Assembly (NCBI RefSeq): GCF_024171995.1
Contig: NZ_JAMTCT010000006.1
Span: 240,566-304,565, forward strand
DNA: 64,000 nucleotides
DNA from: Promicromonospora umidemergens
Lineage (GTDB): Bacteria > Actinomycetota > Actinomycetes > Actinomycetales > Cellulomonadaceae
Direction: 5' to 3'
In this document: positions 1 to 7,773 of the stretch, one piece after another
Numbering within the stretch: position 1 is the stretch's first letter
Layout: each line of letters begins with the position of its first letter
Program-made: the position numbers and the translations under genes
Notes under the pieces: generated by a model
What the model saw: the letters and a program-made list of their open reading frames with translations, nothing else
The model's database searches: none
Told to the model about the DNA's origin: nothing

Positions 1-150
<150 letters not shown>

Positions 151-160
151 CTACGACAGG

Positions 161-179
161 TTGAGTCTGCTGCACTCAA
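161..179. promoter_or_regulatory. HAIR element 1 (HspR operator) of dnaK
   Basis: TTGAGT-N7-ACTCAA, matching the HspR-associated inverted repeat consensus CTTGAGT-N7-ACTCAAG known from Streptomyces and Mycobacterium. It lies 22 bases upstream of the dnaK start codon and touches the proposed -10 hexamer (178-183), so HspR bound here would block transcription. The operator identity is strong from sequence; binding itself is inferred. Confidence 0.9.
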
Positions 180-206
180 CTTAAGCCAGTGACCGCGAGG
201 ATGCAA
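178..206 (-). promoter_or_regulatory. Candidate dnaK promoter between the two HAIR sites
   Basis: Read on the minus strand, a TTGCAT -35 (201-206) and a TAAGTT -10 (178-183) are separated by 17 bases. The -10 overlaps HAIR 1 and the -35 is 16 bases from HAIR 2, the layout expected for an HspR-repressed vegetative promoter. The hexamers are moderate matches; position relative to the operators is the main support. Confidence 0.55.
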
Positions 207-222
207 GCCCGGCCCCCCAGAG

Positions 223-241
223 TTGAGTCCACTTCACTCAA
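223..241. promoter_or_regulatory. HAIR element 2 (HspR operator)
   Basis: TTGAGT-N7-ACTCAA again, a second full HAIR half-site pair 62 bases from the first, centre to centre. Tandem HAIRs are typical of actinobacterial dnaK operons. This one lies between dnaK and the divergent gene starting at 349, so it could also influence that gene. Confidence 0.88.
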
Positions 242-348
242 CCTCCACGGCCCGCGGATGGTTCCCGCCGCGAACAGGCGGCCGGCGCCGGACTATTAGC
301 ACCGGACGGGTACCCGCTGGCCAGGGACAGAGGTGTCAGGATTTGTCC

Positions 349-1035
349 GTGGGATCGGTCATTACGCTGTCCGTCAACGGAGTGGACCTCGACTGGGGGA
401 AGAACCGCAGCCGGGAGAACCACTACTGGCTGTTTCCGCCGGGAAGTCTGACCGAGATTGAGTACGTTTTCGTGGATGGCTACGTGGAGCGCAAGCCGGG
501 GTTTCAGACCACTCTGGAAGAGGCTCGCTTCCGGCTACGGCATCTCGGCTACTCGCAACATGAGGCGGAAGCAAAGTTCAGCGAGGCGGTCACCCGTTGG
601 AACAGGACGTCCGACCTGCGGTTGTCCTTCGAAGGCTTCCGGAGTGCACTGACCAGCACCGACTTGGCGGCCCCTTCGCCCTCGGCCGCGCGCCGAACAG
701 CCGACGACAACCTCTGGACCCGCATCTCCAGACTGTTTGCACCGGGTGGCCTCGGGGAAAGCATGACCGACAACTTCATCCGCACCCTGGACATCGGGAT
801 CGCACTTCGAGTGCTTGCCGATCGTGACGAGAACCTGCCGCTGCCGCTGCGATGGCACCACCAGGATCTGATCGACGGTGGATGGGCGTCACTCGAGGAT
901 GTGACCGACATAGACCGGCGCGACACGATCATCAACCACACGATGCTGGTCGGTCGGCTGCAGGACCACGTCGGAGTGCACACCGTCAGCGGGTTCGATG
1001 CCTGGCTCGTGACATCTGAGAAGGAGCCAACGTGA
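349..1035 (+). CDS. HEPN/Toprim-associated domain protein
   Basis: A 228-residue protein whose N-terminus (GSVITLSVNGVDLDWGKN, then a segment rich in aromatic and acidic residues, then LGYS) resembles the HEPN/Toprim N-terminal domain family, named because it precedes HEPN RNase or Toprim domains in presumed defence proteins. I see no clear HEPN Rx4-6H motif and no Toprim acidic triad, so this may be only the associated domain plus an unknown C-terminal half. The frame is open from 223, but homology begins at the GTG at 349. That GTG follows a CAGGAT hexamer by 6 bases, fitting leaderless initiation. The stop overlaps the next gene's GTG by 4 bases, so the two are coupled. Biochemical function is unknown; a role in abortive infection is a family-level guess. 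Confidence 0.55.
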   Translation: MGSVITLSVNGVDLDWGKNRSRENHYWLFPPGSLTEIEYVFVDGYVERKPGFQTTLEEARFRLRHLGYSQHEAEAKFSEAVTRWNRTSDLRLSFEGFRSALTSTDLAAPSPSAARRTADDNLWTRISRLFAPGGLGESMTDNFIRTLDIGIALRVLADRDENLPLPLRWHHQDLIDGGWASLEDVTDIDRRDTIINHTMLVGRLQDHVGVHTVSGFDAWLVTSEKEPT

Positions 1036-1316
1036 ACAAGCAGCAGAAGCTCAGGAACACCGCAGAAGGACTGCTCGCGGGCCTCACCGCCGTCGGCTTC
1101 AAGGGTCCCTGGCGGTGGGCCCACCACGAGTGGGAGGGTGCGTTCTACCGGGCGTGGAGCGACTGGCCGCCCGCGAGAGATACAGAGGTCTTTCGCGCGT
1201 TCCAAGTCGGTGGTTCCGCTGACGGTCGGACGTCGCAAGCCCGCGACATCCTCTTCACAGTGAAAAGCACGTCACCGTTCGACGGCTACGACCGTGGTCC
1301 GCTCAATAGCGCCTGA
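1032..1316 (+). CDS. Small hypothetical protein coupled to the HEPN/Toprim-associated gene
   Basis: Ninety-four residues starting at a GTG that overlaps the upstream stop (GTGA), with AAGGAG about 10 bases before it. The sequence is Trp-rich (WRWAHHEWEG, WSDWPP) with no membrane segment, signal peptide or recognised domain. I do not recognise it. Coupling and co-direction suggest it acts with the upstream protein, possibly as a partner or regulator of it, but nothing in the sequence proves this. The C-terminal part (FTVKSTSPFDGYD) could be a truncated remnant of a longer protein, because about 400 non-coding bases follow. Confidence 0.45.
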   Translation: MNKQQKLRNTAEGLLAGLTAVGFKGPWRWAHHEWEGAFYRAWSDWPPARDTEVFRAFQVGGSADGRTSQARDILFTVKSTSPFDGYDRGPLNSA

Positions 1317-1714
1317 CAGCCGACTGCTTGTCCCAACCCGCCGCGGCCTGATGCCTCACCGACGCGGCGATGGCACACCAGGCCGCCACCTGCATGACCA
1401 GCTATCCGCCTTGACGAGCTGCTCGGGCGAAGGGGGACAGCGTCCCGCGCCTCCACGACGCGCCGATGCTCAGGTATACGGGCGGGATCCGACGAGGGCA
1501 CGAATCGGCAGGAACTCCCGTCCCTGGAGGCGCCCAGGCAGTACTGCATGCGCCGTAGCGCGGGACCGGGCGCCTGATGGTTATCAGGTATCGCAGAACT
1601 ATCGCAGTTACCTAGCATAGAGGATTGCAGAACCTCGCATACTGGCACCTGAGAGCGTCGATCTGTATACCGTCAACCAGCTGGCATGTCCGACTGATGG
1701 CGTACGCTTCAGGC
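1317..1714. other. Non-coding stretch with iteron-like repeats
   Basis: About 400 bases between the small coupled gene and the double winged-helix gene. No open frame here looks like a protein. The left 250 bases show nothing I can name. The right part (1590-1633) has short direct repeats, listed separately, and ends in a -10-like hexamer TACGCT (1703-1708), 6 bases before the next start codon. The stretch is less GC-rich near 1580-1690 than the surroundings. Confidence 0.5.
1590..1633. repeat. Iteron-like direct repeats ATCGCAG / ATTGCAGAAC
   Basis: ATCGCAG occurs at 1590 and 1601, and ATTGCAG at 1624. Spacings are 11 and 23 bases, about one and two helical turns. The flanks of the first and third copies extend the match (ATCGCAGAAC, ATTGCAGAAC). 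Helically phased short repeats just upstream of a protein with two winged helices resemble iterons or an autoregulatory operator. The number of copies is small, so chance cannot be excluded. Confidence 0.4.
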
Positions 1715-2581
1715 ATGGACGACACCCCCGAGATCGACACAGAGGAGGCGGAGCTCGACCCATTCGCGGGGCTCGAAGACCTGCCGACATCAGACACCAC
1801 GCATACCCGTGACGACCTGTTCCGCAGCGCAAAGCGTGGTTTCGTGCGGATCCGCAAGGACTTCGTGCAGCGGGAGGCCAAGCCGCGACCTTCGGTCTTG
1901 GCCGAGCTGGTCACCGGCCGCAAGGAGCTCGCTCTGGACCTGCTGCTCACGGTGCACGCCCTGCAGCCGGTCCTTCCCGGCTCTCCCCTGCCCATCAGGA
2001 CGTGGGCTCGCCTGCTCGGCCAGGACGTCTCGGAACGGTCGGTCCGTAGCGCGATGGCCGCACTGGAGCAGATGGGCCTTCTGAAGGTCGGGGGGCGTCG
2101 AGGTACACCCGAGTTCGTCCTGAAGCGTGAGAACGGCGACGGGGAGGCGTGGAACCCGGAACCGGTGGACGATCCGGCGGCGCGCGGGAAGGGGTTCTTC
2201 ACGATCCCGTTCGCCTACTGGACTGCCGGCACGATCGACGAACTGTCGCTGCCGGGCAAGGCGATGCTGCTGGTGATCCTGCGCGACACGCAGGACCCGA
2301 AAGGGAAGCTCACGTTCGTCATGGCCAACGAGCGGGCTCAGGAGTTCTACGGATTCAGTGAGCGGACCGCAGAGCGGGGGTACCTCGAGCTGCGCAAGGC
2401 CGGGCTGCTGAAAGAGAGGACCGTCCTCGTACCGTCAGCTCGCCACCCGCTGGGCCGCCGCGAGGAGTACCACCGGGCGCTGGCCTCTCCGTACAGCACC
2501 GCCCACCGTGAAGCACTGCGCAAGGCCGCGAAGGCAGCACGCGACGCAAACACACTCGCCGTGGCACGGTCCCGCGCATGA
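1715..2581 (+). CDS. Protein with two winged-helix domains (Rep-like or regulator)
   Basis: A 288-residue protein. An acidic N-terminus is followed by a winged-helix segment around residues 65-145 (RTWARLLGQDVSERSVRSA, then ALEQMGLLKVGG) and a second one around residues 165-260 (PGKAMLLVILRD, then FYGFSERTAERGYLELRKAG). Two tandem winged helices are the architecture of RepA/RepE-type plasmid initiators, but also of some transcription factors; I cannot decide between them. The frame is open from 1625. I chose the ATG at 1715 because TACGCT sits 6 bases before it (leaderless pattern). The next gene overlaps the stop by 4 bases (ATGA). Iteron-like repeats lie 80-125 bases upstream. It looks like mobile-element or accessory DNA. 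Confidence 0.5.
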   Translation: MDDTPEIDTEEAELDPFAGLEDLPTSDTTHTRDDLFRSAKRGFVRIRKDFVQREAKPRPSVLAELVTGRKELALDLLLTVHALQPVLPGSPLPIRTWARLLGQDVSERSVRSAMAALEQMGLLKVGGRRGTPEFVLKRENGDGEAWNPEPVDDPAARGKGFFTIPFAYWTAGTIDELSLPGKAMLLVILRDTQDPKGKLTFVMANERAQEFYGFSERTAERGYLELRKAGLLKERTVLVPSARHPLGRREEYHRALASPYSTAHREALRKAAKAARDANTLAVARSRA

Positions 2582-3753
2582 CGAAGAACCAGGCAAGGCA
2601 GGACCCCGCCCACGGGGTCGACTCCCGCGAGAGTCACAACCGTTCCGCAGTGCTGAATCCGACCAAGACAGGTGACATGACCGAACCCGACCCGCCGCGC
2701 GTGCTCCAGGTGCGCCCCACACTTCGAGCGCTCAAGCTCCTGCCTACCGACGAACCAGACGTCGCCGCGGAACGGACGGTGTTCGATCGCGCGAAGTCGG
2801 CGCCGGACGCCGACACGCGACGACACATCCTCCACGAGCACCGCCTCGGGCAGATGCAGTACTCGCTCCTGAACGACGTGCGCACCATCCTCGAGCAGGG
2901 CGGCATGCCGGACAGGCACACCGCCTCCTCCAAGGCCGCAGGCCGCACCGTCTACGAAGCACGCAGCCACACAGGGGCGGGATGGCGCGGCGCGTTCGTG
3001 CTGGAAGGCGACGTGATGTGGCTGGTCTTCGCCAGCCCTCATGACCGTTTCCACTCCACGGCAGCCGACTTCATCAAGAAGGGCACGTGGCTCCCTGGTG
3101 AGCTCGACAAGAAGCTAGCGGCACAGGACGCCGAGAGCATCCGCCGGCGCGGCTGGCGCGTCGATGCCCTGACGACGATCCTCGACGCCCTACGCGAGAC
3201 CACCACAGAGCAGCGACCTGTCGAGTTCGAGCTAGCCGACACGACCAGGAGCAACGCGTGCACGCTGCGCCTGGAGAGCGAGCCCATCGACGAGCCGGCA
3301 CCCACCGCGGACCTGGCGCACACGACTTCGGGGATGCTCACGGTCACCCTGCTGATCCGAGGCGCGGACCACAAAGACCTGATCCAGCCAATCATCGACA
3401 TTCTCGCCCTCGTCCGCGACAGCGCGGAAGAGCAAGAGCAGGTGTACCTGAAGGGCGGGGACCTACAACTCGTGTGGATCGTGTCGCACGCACGCCTGTC
3501 TCAGCTGACGGCAGCCGTGAACGACACCACCGACATGGTTGCGCAGCCTCAGGAACTTCCCACGCCAACGGCGCTCCACTACGTCAACACGAGCGTTCTC
3601 GCAGCAGCGTTCGTCGACGGCACGGCCGTGTACTCGCTCTGCGGGCAGTGGTTCGTCCCTCGACTCGACGGCTCTGCCCGCCTGCCCGTGTGCCAGGAAT
3701 GCGAGGAGCGCAAGCCGTGGGCCCACGCGGTGCTGGACGGCTTGCGCTCCTGA
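2578..3753 (+). CDS. Hypothetical protein with C-terminal DUF3039-like Zn-ribbon motif
   Basis: A 391-residue protein. Residues about 345-380 read LHYVNTSVLAAAF, then YSLCGQWFVP, then LPVCQECEERK. This is a C-x(n)-CxxC arrangement resembling the DUF3039 family, in which the cysteines probably bind zinc. The middle (around residues 120-170) has an RTVYEARSHTG / WRGAFVLEGDVMWLVF segment that I do not recognise. The start at 2578 overlaps the previous stop (ATGA), implying coupling. An internal ATG at 2677 with AGGTGA just before it is an alternative, shortening the protein by 33 residues. No signal peptide or membrane segment. Function unknown; it likely belongs with the double winged-helix gene. 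Confidence 0.5.
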   Translation: MTKNQARQDPAHGVDSRESHNRSAVLNPTKTGDMTEPDPPRVLQVRPTLRALKLLPTDEPDVAAERTVFDRAKSAPDADTRRHILHEHRLGQMQYSLLNDVRTILEQGGMPDRHTASSKAAGRTVYEARSHTGAGWRGAFVLEGDVMWLVFASPHDRFHSTAADFIKKGTWLPGELDKKLAAQDAESIRRRGWRVDALTTILDALRETTTEQRPVEFELADTTRSNACTLRLESEPIDEPAPTADLAHTTSGMLTVTLLIRGADHKDLIQPIIDILALVRDSAEEQEQVYLKGGDLQLVWIVSHARLSQLTAAVNDTTDMVAQPQELPTPTALHYVNTSVLAAAFVDGTAVYSLCGQWFVPRLDGSARLPVCQECEERKPWAHAVLDGLRS

Positions 3754-3762
3754 AAGAGCAGG

Positions 3763-4197
3763 TCAGAGGTCGTCGAGCTCGCTGAGCGCCTCGTCGCTGA
3801 TCGGCGCGCGAGACTCGACGGCAGCCCTCTCACGCGACGCAGCGTTCGCGGCAGCCTCGGCGACAAGCTTGCCCGCTGCGAGCCGGCGCGTGTTGAACTC
3901 AAGCAGGTCGGACAGCGCGATGCGCTTGTGCGAACCCACCATGGTGAAGCTCAGCGCGCCGGACTTCATGAAACTCAGGAGAAACGGACGAGAGACGCCG
4001 ATCAGGTCCGCCGCCTGGTTGGGGCTGAGCTGGGCGTCCTGCTCGACGAGCGTCGCACCCTTGCCCGAAGCGAGGCTGCCGTGCAGGTTGGCGAGCAGCG
4101 CACGGACAGGCGAATCTGCAGGCAGCTGCCCCACGGCGCGGTCGAGGACGACGAGGTCCTCCGCATCGGCCTTGCTTGCTTCGACCGTAGTAACCAT
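3763..4197 (-). CDS. Excisionase/antitoxin-type helix-turn-helix protein, orphan
   Basis: A 144-residue protein. Residues about 55-105 carry LSPNQAADLIGVSRPFLLSFMKSG, VGSHKRI and LSDLLEFN, the MerR/excisionase-like HTH used by many actinobacterial antitoxins that repress a toxin operon. Such antitoxins are normally followed by a PIN-type toxin. Here the next gene is convergent and only 9 bases away, so no toxin partner is present. I chose the ATG at 4197 rather than the in-frame ATG at 4218 because a perfect GGAGGT lies 7 bases upstream of it. The C-terminal 40 residues are Ala/Glu-rich. It could instead be an autonomous repressor of the island. Direct repeats at 4209-4233 are a candidate autoregulatory operator. 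Confidence 0.6.
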   Translation of the reverse strand: MVTTVEASKADAEDLVVLDRAVGQLPADSPVRALLANLHGSLASGKGATLVEQDAQLSPNQAADLIGVSRPFLLSFMKSGALSFTMVGSHKRIALSDLLEFNTRRLAAGKLVAEAAANAASRERAAVESRAPISDEALSELDDL

Positions 4198-4208
4198 GCA
4201 CCTACCTC

Positions 4209-4233
4209 CTTCTGTCACTGTCAGCTTCTGTCA
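4209..4233. promoter_or_regulatory. Direct repeats CTTCTGTCA, candidate operator
   Basis: CTTCTGTCA occurs at 4209-4217 and 4225-4233, with an extra CTGTCA at 4218-4223 between them. The block sits immediately upstream of the ribosome binding site of the minus-strand HTH gene, where an autorepressor would bind. Assignment to that protein is inference. Confidence 0.4.
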
Positions 4234-4580
4234 GGTGTAATAACTGTAGCGACGGAGGTTGCCAGGTGGCAACTCCTTGTCATCGCGAATCCGGAGATGT
4301 GAGCAACAAGGCAGAACCGAACTACCTCCTCAAGGGAGCCAGTCTGAGTGCTGAAGGCCTTCTTCGAGTCGGTGATCCTTGGTTTGACACCCGCTTAGGC
4401 GGTGGAGCTGCTTCGCGAGTCGGAGGGCTCCAGCCGCTACCGGCACGGTCGTGCGCGAGCGGTGCTGTGAGCGGTGGGACTTCGCCATCTTGGTGCGAGT
4501 TCCAGTCCGCCACATCGCCACAAAACGTCAGGTCACGGAGGCGGGACTCCCTCAGGATCGGCGAGAACTGCGGGACAGAC
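4234..4580. other. Intergenic stretch with one small palindrome
   Basis: Nearly 350 bases without a convincing gene on either strand. The clearest structure is the inverted repeat GTTGCCA-GG-TGGCAAC (4258-4273), which could be an operator or small hairpin. The rest, including the region just downstream of the HIRAN gene stop at 4581, shows nothing I can assign. Confidence 0.4.
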
Positions 4581-5912
4581 TCACGGTGTCGGCTCCAGGT
4601 GCTCGCTGATCCACTCTTCGGTGAGGTCCGCTGTGCGCGCGATTGAGAGCGCCATGGAGACGGTGAGGGATTTTCCCGACAGGAATCCGTGGGCGGTCAC
4701 TGTGCGCCCCAGGGCCTCGGCGCGGTCCACCACGGTGAGCAGGCCGGCCGATGTTGCCGGCGTTAGGGTGCCAACCGGCTGGCCGTCGACGCGGACCTCA
4801 GCAACGCGCTTCTCGCTGCGGGGCAGCTTGATCGTCAGCGCGTGCAGGGTGCACCACAACGCCGTCGTGCGCCCCGCGACCACCATCGGACCCAAGACGT
4901 CCAGGTGTTCTTGTTCCCCAGTCACCTGGATCGTTCGCCCTTCGGGTAGTTCGGCGGCAGGCTCCCCGGGGTGTGCGTTCGCCGGGAGGATCGAGTCGGG
5001 ATCACCGAGATCGAGAGTGACTCGACCACGCCAGGTGCCGTCGTCGTTCGTCGCCCACACTCTTGCCCTCGTGACCGCACCTCGACCCTCGAGGGCGAGT
5101 CGGGCCAGCAAGGGTCGGTAGCGCACGGCGTCCTCTCGGGCGAGAAACCCGACAGTGTGCCCCTCGACATCGATACGGACCGCGTTCGCGTCATGGGCGT
5201 TGCCCACCTCGGGAACGAGCACAGCCTCCGTCCGGAACCCCTCGCTGGTCCGGCGGCCACCCGCCTTGTAGAGCGCCGCCAGTTCCCGCCGGTGGTATGC
5301 CTCGCCGACGACCTCGACGGAGGAGCTACTGCCATCCCACAACTCGAAGGCGGTCATCCTGAGCTTCCCGCGCTTCGCCTTCGCCACCACGTCTCGTAGG
5401 GCTTTCTCTTGGTCGGCCACCCCGGCCGCACCCCGCACCTTCGGCGAAGTTGGCTCCAGCTGGTCAGCGTCAGATTGCCCAGCCCCGATCGGAACGCGGC
5501 CGGTCGGCTCCCGTCGAGACGGCTGTCCGGCTAGAAGCGCATCTACCTGTGCGCGCAGCGCCGCGAACGCGGCCCGATCCTTGCGACGCCAGTGGACGAC
5601 GAGGGACTGCGGGTTAATCGCGTTGGGCTGCGGCCCGTACGTACTGAGATCCACGCCGTCTGAGACGAATACGCGCGCGTGACCGTTGACGAGCATTCTC
5701 GCGTCCTTCCACTCGACGCGTACGACGTCGGCAAGCGGGATCGTGATCGTCGGTGCCCGCTGGATCGTCGCGGCCATCTTGCCCGCATGGATCATCAGCG
5801 CATCTTGAGTCAGCTCGAGATCGGCACCATACCCAGTCGCGCGCATGCTCCCGATGATCCCACCGCCCGCCAGAACTGGCCGCGTATGCTCCAACTCCGC
5901 GGTGGCCGCCAC
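4581..5912 (-). CDS. PH-like (DUF4429-type) plus HIRAN-domain protein
   Basis: A 443-residue protein. The N-terminal 120 residues (ATGYGADLELTQDALMIHAG, then TITIPLADVVRVEW) resemble bacterial PH-like/DUF4429 domains. Residues about 198-272 match a HIRAN domain: VEVVGEAYHRREL, VLVPEVGNAHDANAVRIDV, GHTVGFLARE. HIRAN domains bind DNA ends or stalled forks in eukaryotic Rad5/HLTF and occur as stand-alone modules in bacteria near nucleases and phage genes. The last 170 residues are unassigned. The start is a GTG at 5912 without a clear ribosome site; ATG at 5846 is an alternative. The gene is divergent from a Vsr-like nuclease 52 bases away, hinting at a shared DNA-processing or defence role (inference). 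Confidence 0.6.
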   Translation of the reverse strand: MAATAELEHTRPVLAGGGIIGSMRATGYGADLELTQDALMIHAGKMAATIQRAPTITIPLADVVRVEWKDARMLVNGHARVFVSDGVDLSTYGPQPNAINPQSLVVHWRRKDRAAFAALRAQVDALLAGQPSRREPTGRVPIGAGQSDADQLEPTSPKVRGAAGVADQEKALRDVVAKAKRGKLRMTAFELWDGSSSSVEVVGEAYHRRELAALYKAGGRRTSEGFRTEAVLVPEVGNAHDANAVRIDVEGHTVGFLAREDAVRYRPLLARLALEGRGAVTRARVWATNDDGTWRGRVTLDLGDPDSILPANAHPGEPAAELPEGRTIQVTGEQEHLDVLGPMVVAGRTTALWCTLHALTIKLPRSEKRVAEVRVDGQPVGTLTPATSAGLLTVVDRAEALGRTVTAHGFLSGKSLTVSMALSIARTADLTEEWISEHLEPTP

Positions 5913-5964
5913 GGCCGCCGCAGGGCCATGAGGACACGAAAGTGGAAATCCGGCACGACCCGGA

Positions 5965-6585
5965 GTGAGCGTCAGTGGCTCCGCCTACTGTGCCGGCATG
6001 GGTCGACACTGGCACGGCAACTCACCTCGCGGCAGGTTCATCTCCGGGAACGGATGCCCACGGTGCGCGAAGGGCGACGCGCGCGCCTCGAAGCTGGAGA
6101 CCGAGGTGTTCACGCTGCTGGGCTTCGTCCTTGGTCGGGGCGAGCGCGACGTCCCCGTTCCAAGCGACCGCAGGATGTGGCTCGACATGCTCTTCACGTT
6201 CGAGTACGGGCTACGTCTCGGGATCGAGTACGACGGCGCCTACTGGCACAAGGATCGAGAAGAGTCCGACGAGCGCAAGACGTGGCGCATCACCAGCAGC
6301 AGGCTCGCTCACGAGGTCGTACGGATTCGAGAGGAACCACTTGAAGCGATTGGCCACTACGACGTCGTCGTCCCGCCACGTGCAACGGCTGGTGTGATCG
6401 CCCAGACGGTCCTGCTCCACCTGGGCCATCATGGCCTTCTCCCGGGCCCAAGCATCGAGGATGCGACGACCGGACTACTCGCGGCCGCCCGCGAGCCACT
6501 CGATGAACGCCACCTCCGGTGTGAGGACTGCGTCAAGGTGCTCGCCTACATGACACGGTACCGATCGCCTCTCAGACGCATCTGA
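5965..6585 (+). CDS. Zn-ribbon plus Vsr/DUF559-like endonuclease
   Basis: A 206-residue protein. The N-terminus has a zinc-ribbon-like set of Cys and His residues (C9, H15/H17, then CPRC at 31-34). The next 100 residues match the restriction-endonuclease-like fold of Vsr/DUF559 proteins: an acidic residue in WLDMLF (D74), GIEYDGAYWHKD (E88, D90, H95) and VVRIREEPL. These are the metal and catalytic positions in that family. The zinc ribbon is short and begins almost at the GTG start, so the gene may have lost 5' sequence compared with the usual multi-ribbon proteins. GGAG abuts the GTG at 5965; no longer in-frame start exists. Likely a DNA nuclease in defence or repair; substrate unknown. Confidence 0.65.
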   Translation: MSVSGSAYCAGMGRHWHGNSPRGRFISGNGCPRCAKGDARASKLETEVFTLLGFVLGRGERDVPVPSDRRMWLDMLFTFEYGLRLGIEYDGAYWHKDREESDERKTWRITSSRLAHEVVRIREEPLEAIGHYDVVVPPRATAGVIAQTVLLHLGHHGLLPGPSIEDATTGLLAAAREPLDERHLRCEDCVKVLAYMTRYRSPLRRI

Positions 6586-6724
6586 GCGTCGCGCCCCTCC
6601 AACCCCCTCGCTGAAGATTCCGACACGAAATCGAGAATCCGGCGCTGACACGAACCTGCGAAGCCGCTGGTCACAACCTCGCCCGCCCGTCATGTTCCGC
6701 CGGAACCTACATATGGTGTTCGCC

Positions 6725-7267
6725 ATGCCCTTCGAGACCGCCCTGACCGACGACGTCACGCTGCGCGAGCTGACCAAGGACGACGCGGTGGCGCTCGCCC
6801 ACGGCTACGCCCGCAACCGCGAGCACCTCGCGCCCTGGGACCCCGCGCGGCCGGAGGAGTTCTACACGGAGGAGTGGCACAAGGAGCGCCTCTGGGCGCA
6901 GGTCCTGGAGAACTCGACCGGCCGAGCGCTGCACACGGTGCTCGAGGCGGACGGTGAGATCGTGGGCAGGCTGAACCTCACCGACATCGTGCGCGGGGCC
7001 TTCCAGAACGGGCACGTCGGCTACTGGCTCGACGCCCGGTTCACCGGCCGTGGCCTGATGACCCGCGCCATCGAGGCGCTGGTCGTCCACGCCAGGGACG
7101 AGCTCGGTCTGCATCGCCTGCAGGCGGCGACGCTCCCGCACAACGAGGCGTCGCAGGCAGTGCTGGCCCGGCTCGGCTTCGTGAGGATCGGCGTCGCTCC
7201 CGCCTATCTGAAGATCGGCGGACAGTGGCAGGAGCACGTCCTGTTCCAGCTGATCCTGCACGGCTGA
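6725..7267 (+). CDS. GNAT acetyltransferase, RimJ/RimL type
   Basis: A 180-residue acetyltransferase. LTDDVTLRELTKDDA at the N-terminus, VGYWLDARFTGRGLMTRAI (acetyl-CoA pyrophosphate loop region) and NEASQAVLARLGFVRIG near the C-terminus are typical of the RimJ/RimL branch that acetylates protein N-termini or small amines. The frame is open from 6692. I prefer ATG 6725 because TATGGT (6712-6717) ends 7 bases upstream, the leaderless pattern seen repeatedly in this window, and no Shine-Dalgarno precedes any of the three candidate ATGs. The gene stands alone. Substrate cannot be deduced. Confidence 0.85.
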   Translation: MPFETALTDDVTLRELTKDDAVALAHGYARNREHLAPWDPARPEEFYTEEWHKERLWAQVLENSTGRALHTVLEADGEIVGRLNLTDIVRGAFQNGHVGYWLDARFTGRGLMTRAIEALVVHARDELGLHRLQAATLPHNEASQAVLARLGFVRIGVAPAYLKIGGQWQEHVLFQLILHG

Positions 7268-7499
7268 GCCGACCCGGTCGACCGGGGCCGGCCGGCGGGT
7301 CCCCTGACGCCCGTGCCGCGCGACACGCCGTCGTCGGTCCTGTTCCGCCCCTGCCAACAGGCGCGACGCCCTGACCTGCGGTACACAAGGGTTGCACGAC
7401 CGGGGCCACAGGGGGTGGGGCGTCGGACGAGCAACCCGCGGGCCTGCCCGCGGGTGCCTGATGCCCGGGAACCCCGGGCCCCGACGGGGGGAGACCACC

Positions 7500-7772
7500 A
7501 TGGCCAGCATCCACGGAAGCTCGTTGTCGATAGCGCTCCTGACAGCACTGCTCGACCCAGAGGAAGACGGCCTCAGATCACCTCACGTCCAGGACCTGCT
7601 GCAGGAGGCCCTCGAGACGCGCGAGGACGCACGCGACGTGATCGTCGCGCTGCTCGCCTCGTCCGGCTCGATGCTGCGGCAGATCAGCTACCACAACGAG
7701 CAGGAACCGCTCGAGTCCCTGCAGAAGGTGGCCCTGGGCTTCCAGCGCAAGGTGGTCCAGCTCCCCGGCTGA
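7500..7772 (+). CDS. Small hypothetical helical protein
   Basis: Ninety residues from the ATG at 7500, which has a strong GGGGGGAG ribosome site 7-10 bases upstream. The frame is open further 5', but that extension is Arg/Gly-rich and unlike a protein. The protein looks mostly helical (LLTALLDPEEDGLRSPHV, EALETREDARDVIVALLASS) and acidic, with no membrane segment. I do not recognise the family. The gene is convergent with the dipeptidase, with one base between the stops. The strong ribosome site suggests it is genuinely expressed. Confidence 0.6.
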   Translation: MASIHGSSLSIALLTALLDPEEDGLRSPHVQDLLQEALETREDARDVIVALLASSGSMLRQISYHNEQEPLESLQKVALGFQRKVVQLPG

Positions 7773-7773
7773 G

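Noticed and set aside
1286..1648. Overlapping short frames on both strands in the 1.3-1.65 kb gap
   Set aside because: No ribosome sites, no conserved-looking sequence; treated as non-coding.
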